Below are positions 36,006 to 44,702 of a stretch of DNA of 64,000 bases, piece by piece (the stretch's first letter is position 1; each line of letters opens with the position of its first letter). Origin of the DNA: Elizabethkingia sp. YR214 (GTDB lineage: Bacteria; Bacteroidota; Bacteroidia; Flavobacteriales; Weeksellaceae); contig NZ_QBUH01000002.1 of assembly GCF_003058195.1 (NCBI RefSeq), forward strand, positions 1 to 64,000, read 5' to 3'. The position numbers and the translations under genes are program-made. The notes beneath the pieces were generated by a model. The model had not been told where the DNA came from. It did not search any database and was given only the letters and a program-made list of their open reading frames with translations.

Positions 36006-36674
36006 TTATACTGCTTTATAGTTACTTTCAAAAACTTTGTCCAGAAGTTCAGATGAGTCTATATTCTGAGTAAATATGGGATGGTGAAATTCATTGAGTT
36101 TGTTTAATAACTCTATTAGTTTCATTTTCTCATGATGGGTAAGATTACCTGCAACTAGCTGCGTAGCCTGACGAATTTTATCCATTTGTGCATCAAGGGC
36201 ATCTAGTCCCTGAGTGGTAATTTCTATGATCTTACTTCTTTTATCGGTCTGTGAAACAGATTGTTTTACCCATCCTTGTTGTATAAGCCTGTTGATAATT
36301 TGTATTCCTGCTGGTTTTTCCTGGATATTCTTTTTAATGAGTTCCATTTTGGTCATTCCTCCAAAAGCTTTGAGGTTGATAAGGTATATAAACTCTTCCT
36401 GGGTAGAGAAAGCTGAATAATGTATGGCTGACTTGGAGTAAGTTCTTGCATACCGATTCATGTGTACAAGGAGTGTACTGATAATACTTTCTGCACTTCT
36501 TCCATTTTCTTTTCCTTCCCAATAGGGTTCAGGACAAGATTCCTCTTTAGGAGTCTGCTGAGTAACCCAAAGCTTAAATCCATCAATATTATTGGGGTAT
36601 TGATTTGTGTTTTGTTGCTTAGTTTCAAACTCTTCAACAAGCGTTATTACATCTTTTAATAATGCATAATCCAT
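36006..36674 (-). CDS. MarR family winged-helix regulator
   Basis: 222 residues. The winged helix runs ~85-160: GMTKMELIKKNIQEKPAGIQIINRL (recognition helix region), then SQTDKRSKIIEITTQG (the wing, with D-x-R-S). The N-terminal ~70 residues are longer than the usual MarR length of ~140-150 residues. It heads the operon with lipocalin and photolyase and most likely autoregulates it. Two AT-rich dyads at 36723-36740 and 36755-36771 upstream are candidate operators. Confidence 0.88.
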   Translation of the reverse strand: MDYALLKDVITLVEEFETKQQNTNQYPNNIDGFKLWVTQQTPKEESCPEPYWEGKENGRSAESIISTLLVHMNRYARTYSKSAIHYSAFSTQEEFIYLINLKAFGGMTKMELIKKNIQEKPAGIQIINRLIQQGWVKQSVSQTDKRSKIIEITTQGLDALDAQMDKIRQATQLVAGNLTHHEKMKLIELLNKLNEFHHPIFTQNIDSSELLDKVFESNYKAV

Positions 36675-36722
36675 GGTGCAGGAATGTTTAATGGTATGTA
36701 AATATACTAATTATTTTATATA

Positions 36723-36771
36723 AAGTATATTATTGTACTTTTTTAATTATTGTTTTGTATAAAAAATACAA
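36723..36771. promoter_or_regulatory. Two dyads upstream of the MarR operon
   Basis: AAGTA (36723-36727) with TACTT (36736-36740), and TTGTAT (36755-36760) with ATACAA (36766-36771), lie 49-97 bases before the MarR start. Their size fits MarR half-sites, but no test is possible here. Confidence 0.35.
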
Positions 36772-36793
36772 TGTGAATATAAATGGATACAAA

Positions 36794-36818
36794 AAAAGGA
36801 AAGCATTGCTTTCCTTTT
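36794..36818 (-). terminator. Terminator of the hexosaminidase gene
   Basis: AAAAGGAAAGC (36794-36804) pairs perfectly with GCTTTCCTTTT (36808-36818) over a 3-base loop; on the minus strand it continues TTT. It lies 24 bases past the stop of the GH20 gene. Confidence 0.85.
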
Positions 36819-36842
36819 ATTAAGTATTGAGTTGAATCAGTT

Positions 36843-39101
36843 TTAGTGAAAGAACCAACTATCCGGAATTGGTTGAGGTTCAGAATTATTAACACTATAA
36901 TAAAGCTTCAGTGTAAATCCGCCTCCGGCTTCAATAAAGTCTATATCTATGGGATGGTAACCTTGTTCCAGAGCAATTTGTCCGCTTTTCATAATCGGCG
37001 CATGCTGACCATCATTATCAACAACTAATTGCTCGGCAATTTTTAAAACTCCGCCGTCATCACATGTAAAGTAGAAGTTATAAATTCCTTTTTCCGGAAC
37101 ACGAATCATTCCTTTTATTTTTGCTGCAAAGGCCGGCATTTTTATAGTGTCACTCAGTTTTACATTAGAGATAATTTCATTCTTTACCACTTCACCCTTA
37201 ATGCCTTTTGTATTTGGAAATACACCTGAGTAGAATGCCGTATTTAATCCTGGAGTAGCTGATTTTGCTTTTACAGCCGGATGCCATTTGCCTTGTTTCA
37301 CCTGTACCTGATATAGTTCGCTTTTGGCACCTGAGGAAGAAATTGTTGCAAACCGGATTTTAGCAGGTTCACGGATGATTAATGAACTTTGTAAAACGGG
37401 GCTGGAAGCATTTGGTAACGAGCCATCCATTGTATAATGTATTTTGCTTGTGAGTAAAGGATTATTTACTTTTAATACAGATTGTCCATCTACAATAACC
37501 TGTTCATCTGCAAAACCAGTAAGATCAGGCATCCGGTAACGGTAATCTTTTTTATCCCACAGATTATAATGCTTAACTACCCGCTGCTGGTAAGATGAAT
37601 ACAAATCGCTGTCTGTCCATACTCTTTCCGCAAGAGCTGTTAAGCGGGGAAGTATCATAAATTCCAGGCGTTCACGCGATGGAATCATTTCTGACCACAT
37701 ATTGGCCTGTGCTCCCTGGACAAGATGGTGCTTCTCCTGAGGTATGTCCAAAGGAATAACCTTCATATTATAAACGCTTTCTAGTGAGCTGCTATTGGGT
37801 AAGTAATCGAAATATAATGGATTGGTAGGGGACATAATCAAGGGATGATTGCGGTTTACGGCTTCCAAAGGAGCATTCTTTTTCCAGCCACGCCAGTACA
37901 TAACAGTCATGCTTAGATCAGACGGACCATCCAGTATTTCGTCCCAACCAATAGCTATTTTCCCTTTTGACTGGATAAACTTATTTACGCGTTTTACAAA
38001 ATAGCTTTGAAGATCGTGTAAAGAGTTCAGTTTTTCTTTCTGCATTAGTTTCTGGCAAAGAACAGATTTGCTCCAGCTGGTTTGTTCCACTTCATCGGCT
38101 CCGATATGAATGTAACGGGAAGGGAATAAATCCATAACTTCTTTTAGTACATCCTGAATAAACTGATAAGAACTTTCCTTGGCCGGATTAATGGGAACTG
38201 AAAATTGTTTTCCCCATCCTGAAGTAATTCCATCCAGTAAAAGTTCAGGGTATGCAGCCGTAGCAATCATCATATGTCCGGGCATATCGATTTCCGGAAT
38301 GATCTCAATATTTTGTAAAGCTGCATAGGCTACAATATCTTTAATATCCTTCTGGGTATAGTAGCCACCATATTGTTGCTTTCCGTTTATGGTTCTTAGA
38401 TGTTCTTTAGGCAACTCAAAGTCAGGATTTTCTTTTGCTTTCTCCAGGCATGCAAGGTCCTGATTATTGAATTCACGCCATGCTCCCTGTTCTGTAAGTT
38501 TCGGATACTTTTTTATTTCAATACGCCATCCCTGGTCGTCGGTAAGATGCAGGTGTAGTTTGTTGAATTTATATGATGCTAATAAATCAATGAATTTGTA
38601 TAAATATTCTTTGGAAAAGAAATGCCTAGCAACATCCAGTTCTGCACCTCGCCAATTATAGGCGGGGCTGTCTTGTATAGAAAGTGTAGGAAGTTTTGTA
38701 TTCCCGGAAAGCTGATAAAGCTGTTGCAAGGTTTGTAAAGCATATAAAGCACCTGCTTCACTAGAAGCTGATATTTCAATTTTATTATTAGTAATCTGCA
38801 GCTTATAGGCTTCTGGTTTTAAATCAGGCTGATTTTTTATCTGAAGATCTGCCTGTGCTGAATTGCCTTTTTTCCGGATAACTGATGTACTGAAAAGCGA
38901 TTGGCTGATAAAGTTTTCTACTCGTTTCCATGGTTGTTTTGCATCTACTGAATAGCTTATTGTATTGTTTTTCAGAGAAAAGTTTCCGTTGGTTTGTTCC
39001 AACTTTGCAGGATAAGGAATAAGAGCAGGAGACTGTAATTCTTGTGCCGAAAAGAGCAAAGAACCTATAATACAGGTGAAAATTGTGGAAAGTATTTTCA
39101 T
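36843..39101 (-). CDS. GH20 beta-N-acetylhexosaminidase with PA14 domain
   Basis: 752 residues from ATG 39101. Signal peptide (1-~20, LLFSAQ). A GH20b-type N-terminal domain precedes the GH20 barrel with the catalytic pair Asp336-Glu337 in HIGADEVEQTSW; WRGAELDVARHFF and HLHLTDDQGWRIEIKKYP are also family hallmarks. The C-terminus has a chitobiase-like beta domain (~550-620) and a PA14 domain (~630-752, FTCDDGGVLKI). It releases terminal GlcNAc/GalNAc from chitin oligosaccharides or glycans, outside the cytoplasm. The upstream TTG of the frame lies inside a -7 element, so the ATG is right. Confidence 0.93.
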   Translation of the reverse strand: MKILSTIFTCIIGSLLFSAQELQSPALIPYPAKLEQTNGNFSLKNNTISYSVDAKQPWKRVENFISQSLFSTSVIRKKGNSAQADLQIKNQPDLKPEAYKLQITNNKIEISASSEAGALYALQTLQQLYQLSGNTKLPTLSIQDSPAYNWRGAELDVARHFFSKEYLYKFIDLLASYKFNKLHLHLTDDQGWRIEIKKYPKLTEQGAWREFNNQDLACLEKAKENPDFELPKEHLRTINGKQQYGGYYTQKDIKDIVAYAALQNIEIIPEIDMPGHMMIATAAYPELLLDGITSGWGKQFSVPINPAKESSYQFIQDVLKEVMDLFPSRYIHIGADEVEQTSWSKSVLCQKLMQKEKLNSLHDLQSYFVKRVNKFIQSKGKIAIGWDEILDGPSDLSMTVMYWRGWKKNAPLEAVNRNHPLIMSPTNPLYFDYLPNSSSLESVYNMKVIPLDIPQEKHHLVQGAQANMWSEMIPSRERLEFMILPRLTALAERVWTDSDLYSSYQQRVVKHYNLWDKKDYRYRMPDLTGFADEQVIVDGQSVLKVNNPLLTSKIHYTMDGSLPNASSPVLQSSLIIREPAKIRFATISSSGAKSELYQVQVKQGKWHPAVKAKSATPGLNTAFYSGVFPNTKGIKGEVVKNEIISNVKLSDTIKMPAFAAKIKGMIRVPEKGIYNFYFTCDDGGVLKIAEQLVVDNDGQHAPIMKSGQIALEQGYHPIDIDFIEAGGGFTLKLYYSVNNSEPQPIPDSWFFH

Positions 39102-39119
39102 GTTTGAATTAGTTTTCCT

Positions 39120-39127
39120 CAAAAATA
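39120..39127 (-). promoter_or_regulatory. -7 element of the GH20 gene
   Basis: TATTTTTG on the minus strand, 18 bases before the ATG at 39101, matches TAnnTTTG and overlaps the rejected TTG start at 39122. Confidence 0.45.
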
Positions 39128-39239
39128 GGACTTTTTTCTGTTTTATGTTATGTTATAGTTTGTCAGGTTTTATATAAGTATTTGTATTTATTTAAATGAT
39201 TTTCAGTTGTTTATGTGTTTTATGCTTTGTTTTTTTTAT

Positions 39240-39247
39240 TATATTTG
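39240..39247 (+). promoter_or_regulatory. -7 element of the bacteriocin-like gene
   Basis: TATATTTG matches TAnnTTTG, 25 bases before the ATG at 39273 and 16 before the ATG at 39264. It gives the small peptide its own promoter. Confidence 0.5.
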
Positions 39248-39272
39248 ATTACTAATCTTTAAAATGTTTAAT

Positions 39273-39548
39273 ATGAAAAATCTTAAAAAACTTTCAAGAG
39301 CAATTCAACGTAGCTTTATGGCTGGTGATGGTCCTTATTATTGTTTTGAAGGAGAAGGACCAGGTACGGGAGGATGTTCCGCAGGCGAAATTTGTTCAGG
39401 CGGTAAATGTGTTCCTTATACAGGTCCCGGCGGCGGTGGCGGAGGTGGAAATCCTGGTGGACCATCATATACCTGTATTTGCCCGTGGGGAACATTTGTT
39501 CAGAACGAACCATGTGCTGGACCGCCGTATTACTGTATACAGGGTTAG
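39273..39548 (+). CDS. Bacteriocin-like Cys/Gly-rich secreted peptide
   Basis: 91 residues (94 if started at ATG 39264). The N-terminus MKNLKKLSRAIQRSFMAGDG resembles the MKNLKKL leader found on many small bacteriocin-like precursors of Chryseobacterium and Elizabethkingia, where cleavage follows a double-Gly-type site. The remainder has eight Cys, a seven-Gly run (PGGGGGGGNPGG) and several Pro/Tyr, with paired elements GPYYC / PPYYC and CSAGEICSGGKC. Disulfide-bonded or modified secreted peptide is the best guess. No modifying enzyme or dedicated exporter is adjacent. An overlapping frame at 39325-39558 is a shadow. Confidence 0.72.
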   Translation: MKNLKKLSRAIQRSFMAGDGPYYCFEGEGPGTGGCSAGEICSGGKCVPYTGPGGGGGGGNPGGPSYTCICPWGTFVQNEPCAGPPYYCIQG

Positions 39549-39615
39549 TTCTATTTAATGAAAATATAGTATAAATATTCTGAAAGAGTATTTGTATAAA
39601 ATGTCTGATGTAGAG

Positions 39616-39650
39616 AAGAGACTTTATTCACCAAGCTGAAAAGGTCTCTT
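39616..39650 (+). terminator. Terminator after the bacteriocin-like gene
   Basis: AAGAGAC (39616-39622) pairs with GTCTCTT (39644-39650), loop of 21 bases, followed by TGTTTGTT. Moderate strength. Confidence 0.5.
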
Positions 39651-39737
39651 TGTTTGTTAATAGAATGGATATAATTTATATAGACAAAGTATTGTCACAT
39701 TTAGTAATTTAGCCAGCAAAGTATTTATGATCAGCGG

Positions 39738-40823
39738 ATGGATATAAACCTTTTAATTCTTTTACTAATAGCCGGAGGACTAATCCTATTGTCCTTTCTG
39801 TTGCTTAGCAATGCAATCAGGGTAAACAGGAAACCTAATTTTTATTTTGGAATATGTATACTTATTTGGTCAAGCTTCTTTTGGGACGATTTGCTATTGG
39901 GGGATTTATTACAAAATCAGATTGTTTTTGTAATTACCCGATTTATTCAGTTTTTAGCTCCACTAGCTTTTTATCAGAGCGTTCATTTTTATTCCAATCC
40001 ATATTATAAATATAAAATAAAAGATACTGGGCATTTGATATTAGCCCTCTTGTTTTTGATATTATTGTGCAGTAGATCAATAGTAGATTCAGGACTATTC
40101 CATATTATATACCTCACTATGGTTCTGGGGAATGCATTATTTTATACAGGATTATCTTATCTGAAAATTCTAAAACATCGGAAGAATATTGAGTCTTTTG
40201 CTTCCAGTAAAGAGAATATAGATCTTAATTGGATTACGTGGATTATTTATGCTACTATTGCGGCATCGGTTACCACAGCTTTTTATAATATCTTTTCTGG
40301 TGAAAGATCACTAAATATTTATATCAGTCTTTTCTTTATGCTGGTCGTTTATATTGTTGCTTATTACACCGTTCAGCAGAAAGAAATTTACCCCAAAGGA
40401 TTAGAAGTAAAGGATATTGAAACAGAATTTTCTGAAGTTACTTCTGGTGTAAGAAATAAACTGATGGATGATGCAGAGCTTGAAGGCCTTAAGGTAAAGC
40501 TTATGATCCTTATGGAGACTACTAAACCATATCTGGAAAGTGAACTGAATTTAGTTAAGCTTGCTTCAAAAATGGATATTTCTACGCATCAGCTTTCTTA
40601 TGTACTTAATCAGGGCTTTGATGAGAATTTCTTTTATTTTGTCAATAAATACAGAGTTAAGAAGGCAGAAGAGTTATTAACGAGTCCTGCATGTAAACAA
40701 TATACAATATTGGCGATAGGATATGAAGCCGGGTTTAATTCGAAAACATCATTCAATAATGCTTTTAAAAAAATAACCTCTTTTACACCTACAGAATACC
40801 GGAAAAAACGTTCTGGTTTATAA
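39738..40823 (+). CDS. Membrane-bound AraC family regulator
   Basis: 361 residues. About seven hydrophobic segments fill residues 1-~215 (start MDINLLILLLIAGGL), and a C-terminal AraC-type double helix-turn-helix follows (LVKLASKMDISTHQLSYVLNQ ... ILAIGYEAGFNSKTSFNNAFKKITSFTPTEY). This membrane-sensor design, with DNA binding tied to the inner membrane, is common in Bacteroidota. Signal and targets are unknown. It lies after the bacteriocin-like peptide on the same strand but behind a terminator. Confidence 0.88.
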   Translation: MDINLLILLLIAGGLILLSFLLLSNAIRVNRKPNFYFGICILIWSSFFWDDLLLGDLLQNQIVFVITRFIQFLAPLAFYQSVHFYSNPYYKYKIKDTGHLILALLFLILLCSRSIVDSGLFHIIYLTMVLGNALFYTGLSYLKILKHRKNIESFASSKENIDLNWITWIIYATIAASVTTAFYNIFSGERSLNIYISLFFMLVVYIVAYYTVQQKEIYPKGLEVKDIETEFSEVTSGVRNKLMDDAELEGLKVKLMILMETTKPYLESELNLVKLASKMDISTHQLSYVLNQGFDENFFYFVNKYRVKKAEELLTSPACKQYTILAIGYEAGFNSKTSFNNAFKKITSFTPTEYRKKRSGL

Positions 40824-40920
40824 AATAGTTTGTTTTTATTGTTGTAAATCAGTGCTTTAATTGATTTTCCTGATTTTGTTCTGATTGATAAACCGGAGCA
40901 TTTCCACCTATTGCTTAATC

Positions 40921-40928
40921 TACTTTTG
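40921..40928 (+). promoter_or_regulatory. -7 element of the second SDR gene
   Basis: TACTTTTG matches TAnnTTTG, 18 bases before the ATG at 40947. Confidence 0.45.
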
Positions 40929-40946
40929 TGCTATAATATTTAGAGT

Positions 40947-41735
40947 ATGAAAGATTCGTATGCTGTAATTACAGGGGCTAGTCAGGGACTGGGAAAAGCT
41001 TTTGCTGAAGAATTGGCTAAAGAAAAGAATAACCTGATCCTTATAAGCCTGCCGGGACAAAACCTAAAGGAGTTTGCAGAAGAACTGGAATCACAACATT
41101 TTGTAAAAGTCTGTTACTATGAAACTGATCTTAGCATAAGGGATAACGTACTGGCTTTGGCTGAATGGATTAATTCCGGGTTTAATATTGATACACTCAT
41201 TAACAATGCAGGTATTGGAGGTTCCGGAAAATTTGGCGATGTTTCCGGAAGTTACATCGAAAAAATTATTCAGCTCAACGTACTTGCTACGGCATTGTTA
41301 ACGCATCAGCTTCTGCCTAATTTACAAAGAAGCCGCAAAGCATATATACTTAATGTATCCAGTCTCGCCGCTTTTTCACCGATGGGTTACAAAACGGTGT
41401 ATCCTGCATCTAAAGCTTTCGTTCATTCTTTTTCCAGAGGTTTATATCAGGAACTAAAGGGTACCAATGTATTTGTAAGCGTTGTAAACCCGGGACCTAT
41501 GAAAACAAATGCTGAGGTAAGCCGTAGAATAGAGGAGCAAGGCTTTTGGGCAAGGATTACCAGCCTGGATCCACAAAAAGTTGCCTGTTATTGCATCCGT
41601 CAGCTAAAAAAGCGTGATACCGTAATTATGGTGAACCATTTTAGCTGGCTACTATTAAAGATTCTTCCTATATGGCTGAAAATGCCTGTGCTGACAAATA
41701 AAATAAAAAGGGAAATTAATATTATAGCCTCATGA
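40947..41735 (+). CDS. SDR family oxidoreductase
   Basis: 262 residues. Cofactor motif TGASQGLG (9-16), LINNAGIGGSG, and the catalytic Tyr-x-x-x-Lys YPASKAF. The overall pattern (NVLATALLTHQLLPNL; PGPMKTNAEVSRR) matches the DltE/YqjQ-like SDR group, and a C-terminal hydrophobic segment (WLLLKILPIWL) may bind membrane. Substrate unknown. It stands alone with its own promoter. Confidence 0.9.
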   Translation: MKDSYAVITGASQGLGKAFAEELAKEKNNLILISLPGQNLKEFAEELESQHFVKVCYYETDLSIRDNVLALAEWINSGFNIDTLINNAGIGGSGKFGDVSGSYIEKIIQLNVLATALLTHQLLPNLQRSRKAYILNVSSLAAFSPMGYKTVYPASKAFVHSFSRGLYQELKGTNVFVSVVNPGPMKTNAEVSRRIEEQGFWARITSLDPQKVACYCIRQLKKRDTVIMVNHFSWLLLKILPIWLKMPVLTNKIKREINIIAS

Positions 41736-41866
41736 AGCATAAATAGTTTAAGGTTCATTATGGTTAACACTCACACGATAATTTTATAATTTTGAAAAAA
41801 TAGTGATAATGAGATCTTTTGATAAAGTTATTTGTACTTTTATTTATAGAAGCTAAATCTTATAAC

Positions 41867-41931
41867 GCTAAAAGATATGTATAGCAAGAAGGTATTTTTA
41901 AGCTTTAATAATTTTCACAAAATCTTTTAGC
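41867..41931. repeat. 10-bp inverted repeat upstream of the GNAT gene
   Basis: GCTAAAAGAT (41867-41876) and ATCTTTTAGC (41922-41931) are exact reverse complements, 45 bases apart. The terminator after the same gene contains a related pair (CAAAAGA/TCTTTTAGC). Meaning unclear. Confidence 0.35.
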
Positions 41932-41952
41932 AGAAAATCAAATTAATATAAA

Positions 41953-42468
41953 ATGATAGATACAAAACAATTAATTCTAAATGCACCAAATCAAGATAAT
42001 TTTGATAGGTATTTTGATATTAATTCTGACCCACAAAATAATCTATATAATCCAAGCGGACCTATGAAATATGAGGCTGCAAAAAGAAATTTTGAAACTA
42101 TAATTAGACATTGGCAAGAACATAAATTTGGTGTTTGGTCTATTGCAGAGAAAACAGATCCAAAATATGTAATAGGTTTCGGAGGTCTAAATTATAAACA
42201 ATATGCGAATCATCTGAGATTGAATTTGGGATATAGGTTTGATAAAGATTTCTGGGGCAAAGGCTATGCTACAGAAGTTGCTAAAATGGCAATTGAATTT
42301 GGGTTTAATGAATTAGGTAAAGATGATATATACGCTTTGGTCAGACCTTCAAATCTGCCTTCAATTAAAGTGCTTGAAAAGTCTGGATTAGATTTGTTTA
42401 GTGAACTAAATGATGTTGAAAATGAAGTAAATAGTTTGGTGTTCAGAATAGAAAATATAAAAAAATAA
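41953..42468 (+). CDS. GNAT family N-acetyltransferase, RimJ/RimL type
   Basis: 171 residues. The acetyl-CoA-binding pattern is present in GYRFDKDFWGKGYATEVAKMAIEFGFNELG and the closing PSNLPSIKVLEKSGL. RimJ/RimL-like enzymes acetylate protein N-termini or small amines; this one's substrate is unknown. Bases look more AT-rich than in neighbours, and the gene is flanked by related inverted repeats (41867-41931 and the terminator at 42483-42515), so acquisition as a single gene is possible but unproven. Confidence 0.88.
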   Translation: MIDTKQLILNAPNQDNFDRYFDINSDPQNNLYNPSGPMKYEAAKRNFETIIRHWQEHKFGVWSIAEKTDPKYVIGFGGLNYKQYANHLRLNLGYRFDKDFWGKGYATEVAKMAIEFGFNELGKDDIYALVRPSNLPSIKVLEKSGLDLFSELNDVENEVNSLVFRIENIKK

Positions 42469-42482
42469 TTTTTTTTAGAATA

Positions 42483-42515
42483 AAAACAGCCAAAAGATTT
42501 TCTTTTAGCTGTTTT
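42483..42515. terminator. Bidirectional terminator, 15-bp stem with one mismatch
   Basis: 42483-42497 (AAAACAGC, C, AAAAGA) pairs with 42501-42515 (TCTTTT, A, GCTGTTTT) over a 3-base loop. It separates the GNAT gene from the convergent acyltransferase gene. Confidence 0.8.
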
Positions 42516-42518
42516 ATA

Positions 42519-43649
42519 TTAACGTTTGGTATTCATATATTTTTGGGTAAGCCATTTTCTTACCGGGATGTCATAATACTTCAGGAGTAGCCAGGCAACT
42601 AAAATGCTCACTGTCAGAATTCCAATGCCTATTGGCCAGGCCTGGTCCAAAGTTACTTTATTGTTTACAACCCATGCATAATAAACATAAAGAACAGGGA
42701 AGTGGGTGATGTATAATGGATAAGAAATATCTCCGAGGAAGTTGCATATATTTGTCGCAGCTTTTCCTTTAATACTTCCACTGGCTCCTAAAAATAAGAT
42801 AAGAGGAAATATAAATATAATAGTAAAGGCTTCATAGGCTCCATTCATCCAAAGTTGTTCTTTGCCACCAATTCTCGGCATTGCCAGAACAACTATCAAT
42901 AATATACTGCATAGTAAAAAACCATTTTTCAGGGACATTGGCTTGAATATACGGTACAATAATAATCCTGCCAGAAACGGATATAAAAGTCTTGTGAAAC
43001 CTATTGTGAGTTGCTCTCCGGTAAGAGACCAACCGCCAATAATATCTCCCTGCGGGCTTGTAATGGTATAATAAGCCAGAAATGCTCCGGATAACAAAAC
43101 CAGTATACTGAGTACGGTTGTAGATGCTTTTCTTAAAAAGAATGCATACAGAATATTGCCTACATATTCATAAAACAATGACCATGCAGGTCCATTTAGT
43201 GGGTGCATCTCGCCCCAGCCATGTATATCCAGAGATAGCGGAACAGGTATAAGTGTATACCCAATAAGCATTACTAATATCAGTTTCCATACTGGAGTTT
43301 CCCCAACGATAGGGAAGAGCACAGCTGATTCACTGAAATAGAAAAATATCCCGCCAAGAGTCATCCCTGCAATAATTAAAGGATGCAGTCGGATAAGTCT
43401 TCTTTTGAAAAACTGACCAATAGTCATTTTGTTCCAGCGGTCATCATAAGCATGAGCAATTACAAAACCAGATAAGAGGAAGAAAAAGTCTACCGCAAGG
43501 TAGCCGTGGTTTATCATCAGTTTGGTATGGTCACCACCGGCAAATATTTCCAAAATATGGAGCATAACGACCATAATAGTGGCAATTCCGCGCAGACCAT
43601 CCAGGATTTCATAGTGTTTTTTTGAATCAGAAAAAGTAGTGTTACTCAT
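42519..43649 (-). CDS. Acyltransferase family 3 membrane protein (OafA-like)
   Basis: 376 residues with about ten membrane segments. The N-terminal YEILDGLRGIATIMVVMLHILEIF and GYLAVDFFFLLSGFVIAHAY are the conserved acyltransferase-3 segments with the catalytic-type His and the R/D residues. These inner-membrane enzymes O-acylate surface polysaccharides, peptidoglycan or lipids. It is a single gene between two terminators. The acceptor cannot be named. Confidence 0.92.
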   Translation of the reverse strand: MSNTTFSDSKKHYEILDGLRGIATIMVVMLHILEIFAGGDHTKLMINHGYLAVDFFFLLSGFVIAHAYDDRWNKMTIGQFFKRRLIRLHPLIIAGMTLGGIFFYFSESAVLFPIVGETPVWKLILVMLIGYTLIPVPLSLDIHGWGEMHPLNGPAWSLFYEYVGNILYAFFLRKASTTVLSILVLLSGAFLAYYTITSPQGDIIGGWSLTGEQLTIGFTRLLYPFLAGLLLYRIFKPMSLKNGFLLCSILLIVVLAMPRIGGKEQLWMNGAYEAFTIIFIFPLILFLGASGSIKGKAATNICNFLGDISYPLYITHFPVLYVYYAWVVNNKVTLDQAWPIGIGILTVSILVAWLLLKYYDIPVRKWLTQKYMNTKR

Positions 43650-43831
43650 CAGTATTTCAGTTTGTTAAATGGATTATTAGTTTGGTGTCAAATATCTAAA
43701 ATTATTTTATGATAAACAATAGGCTTTTTATATAATAAGTTGATAATTTATTGTTTATATATGTTGCTATTTTTAATTATTTAGGTTATGTATTTATTAT
43801 TTTAATAAAAATGAATATGATGTGATATAAA

Positions 43832-43855
43832 AAAAGCCCTCGGAAGAGGGCTTTT
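43832..43855. terminator. Terminator of the beta-barrel gene
   Basis: AAAAGCCCTC (43832-43841) pairs perfectly with GAGGGCTTTT (43846-43855), GGAA tetraloop. On the minus strand a T-run follows. It lies 21 bases past the stop of the outer-membrane protein gene. Confidence 0.85.
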
Positions 43856-43875
43856 AGAATTGTATATTTTATTTT

Positions 43876-44661
43876 TTAGAATTTGTAACCGAAGCCCATA
43901 TTCAGATATACATTGTGCATACTAAATGAGATCGCGTCGAAGTCTTTATTCAAAAGTCCATTGATTCCGTAAGAGAATTCAGGGAACAAAACAAAATGTT
44001 TGTTCATAGACCATTCTGCTCCCAGTTGCAATCCCCATTGGAATTTACGTACTTCATTCGAGAAGTCATAGGTTGCAGTACTACCTTCAGAGAATGTAAT
44101 TTTTGGTCCTGTAGGTGTATTCTGACGCAAGTAACCATCAGAAACATAACCATCAAAGTTTTTATCAATAAGCCCGGAAAAATAAAGTCCACCATACAGA
44201 TTCCATTTATCAGACAGACGATAGACCGCAGACACAGGTACTGTAATATAGGAGTTTTTTACAGTGGTTTGTACTTTACCGGTATAGTACCCGCGTACTT
44301 TTGAATTGTCCTGTTTTATTTCTGTAAGATAATTCTTTACTTCTGCTTTGGTTTTCATTCCTTTCCCCTCTACACGAACACCTAAACGGATACCCCATTT
44401 TTTGTCTTCAGAAATCCATTTTGTAGCATTGGCTTCAAGGCCTAAAGCAAGCGTTGGGTTATAACTTTCTATTTTACGTATTTCGCGGGGCATACCTAGT
44501 GGAGTGCTACCACCAATGCTATAATTTGCTCGGATCTGATAATCGATATCAGTATTGAAAAAATTGGGTTTTGGCGTAGAGATATTTGCTTCTATTTGTT
44601 GTGCAGAAACAATACTGCTGGTTCCCAGTGATAATAATATGGATAATAATACTCTTTTCAT
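43876..44661 (-). CDS. Outer-membrane beta-barrel protein
   Basis: 261 residues. Signal peptide (1-~20, ending VSAQQ), then alternating beta-strands and a C-terminus MHNVYLNMGFGYKF with terminal Phe, as expected for an outer-membrane barrel of the OmpA-N/PorT-like size. Central strands (KWNLYGGLYFSGLI; WGLQLGAEWSMNKHFVLFPEFSYG) fit this. It follows the PCMD lipoprotein gene on the same strand after 41 bases, so both likely form one unit for a surface complex. Exact role unknown. Confidence 0.85.
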   Translation of the reverse strand: MKRVLLSILLSLGTSSIVSAQQIEANISTPKPNFFNTDIDYQIRANYSIGGSTPLGMPREIRKIESYNPTLALGLEANATKWISEDKKWGIRLGVRVEGKGMKTKAEVKNYLTEIKQDNSKVRGYYTGKVQTTVKNSYITVPVSAVYRLSDKWNLYGGLYFSGLIDKNFDGYVSDGYLRQNTPTGPKITFSEGSTATYDFSNEVRKFQWGLQLGAEWSMNKHFVLFPEFSYGINGLLNKDFDAISFSMHNVYLNMGFGYKF

Positions 44662-44702
44662 GTGATAATTCTGATTCTGTTAAGATTAGAAAACTTTAGT
44701 TT

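Noticed and set aside
39325-39558. 77-residue frame overlapping the bacteriocin-like peptide
   Set aside because: It lacks a leader and lies in another frame of a GC-rich repeat; the Cys/Gly pattern belongs to the frame starting at 39273.
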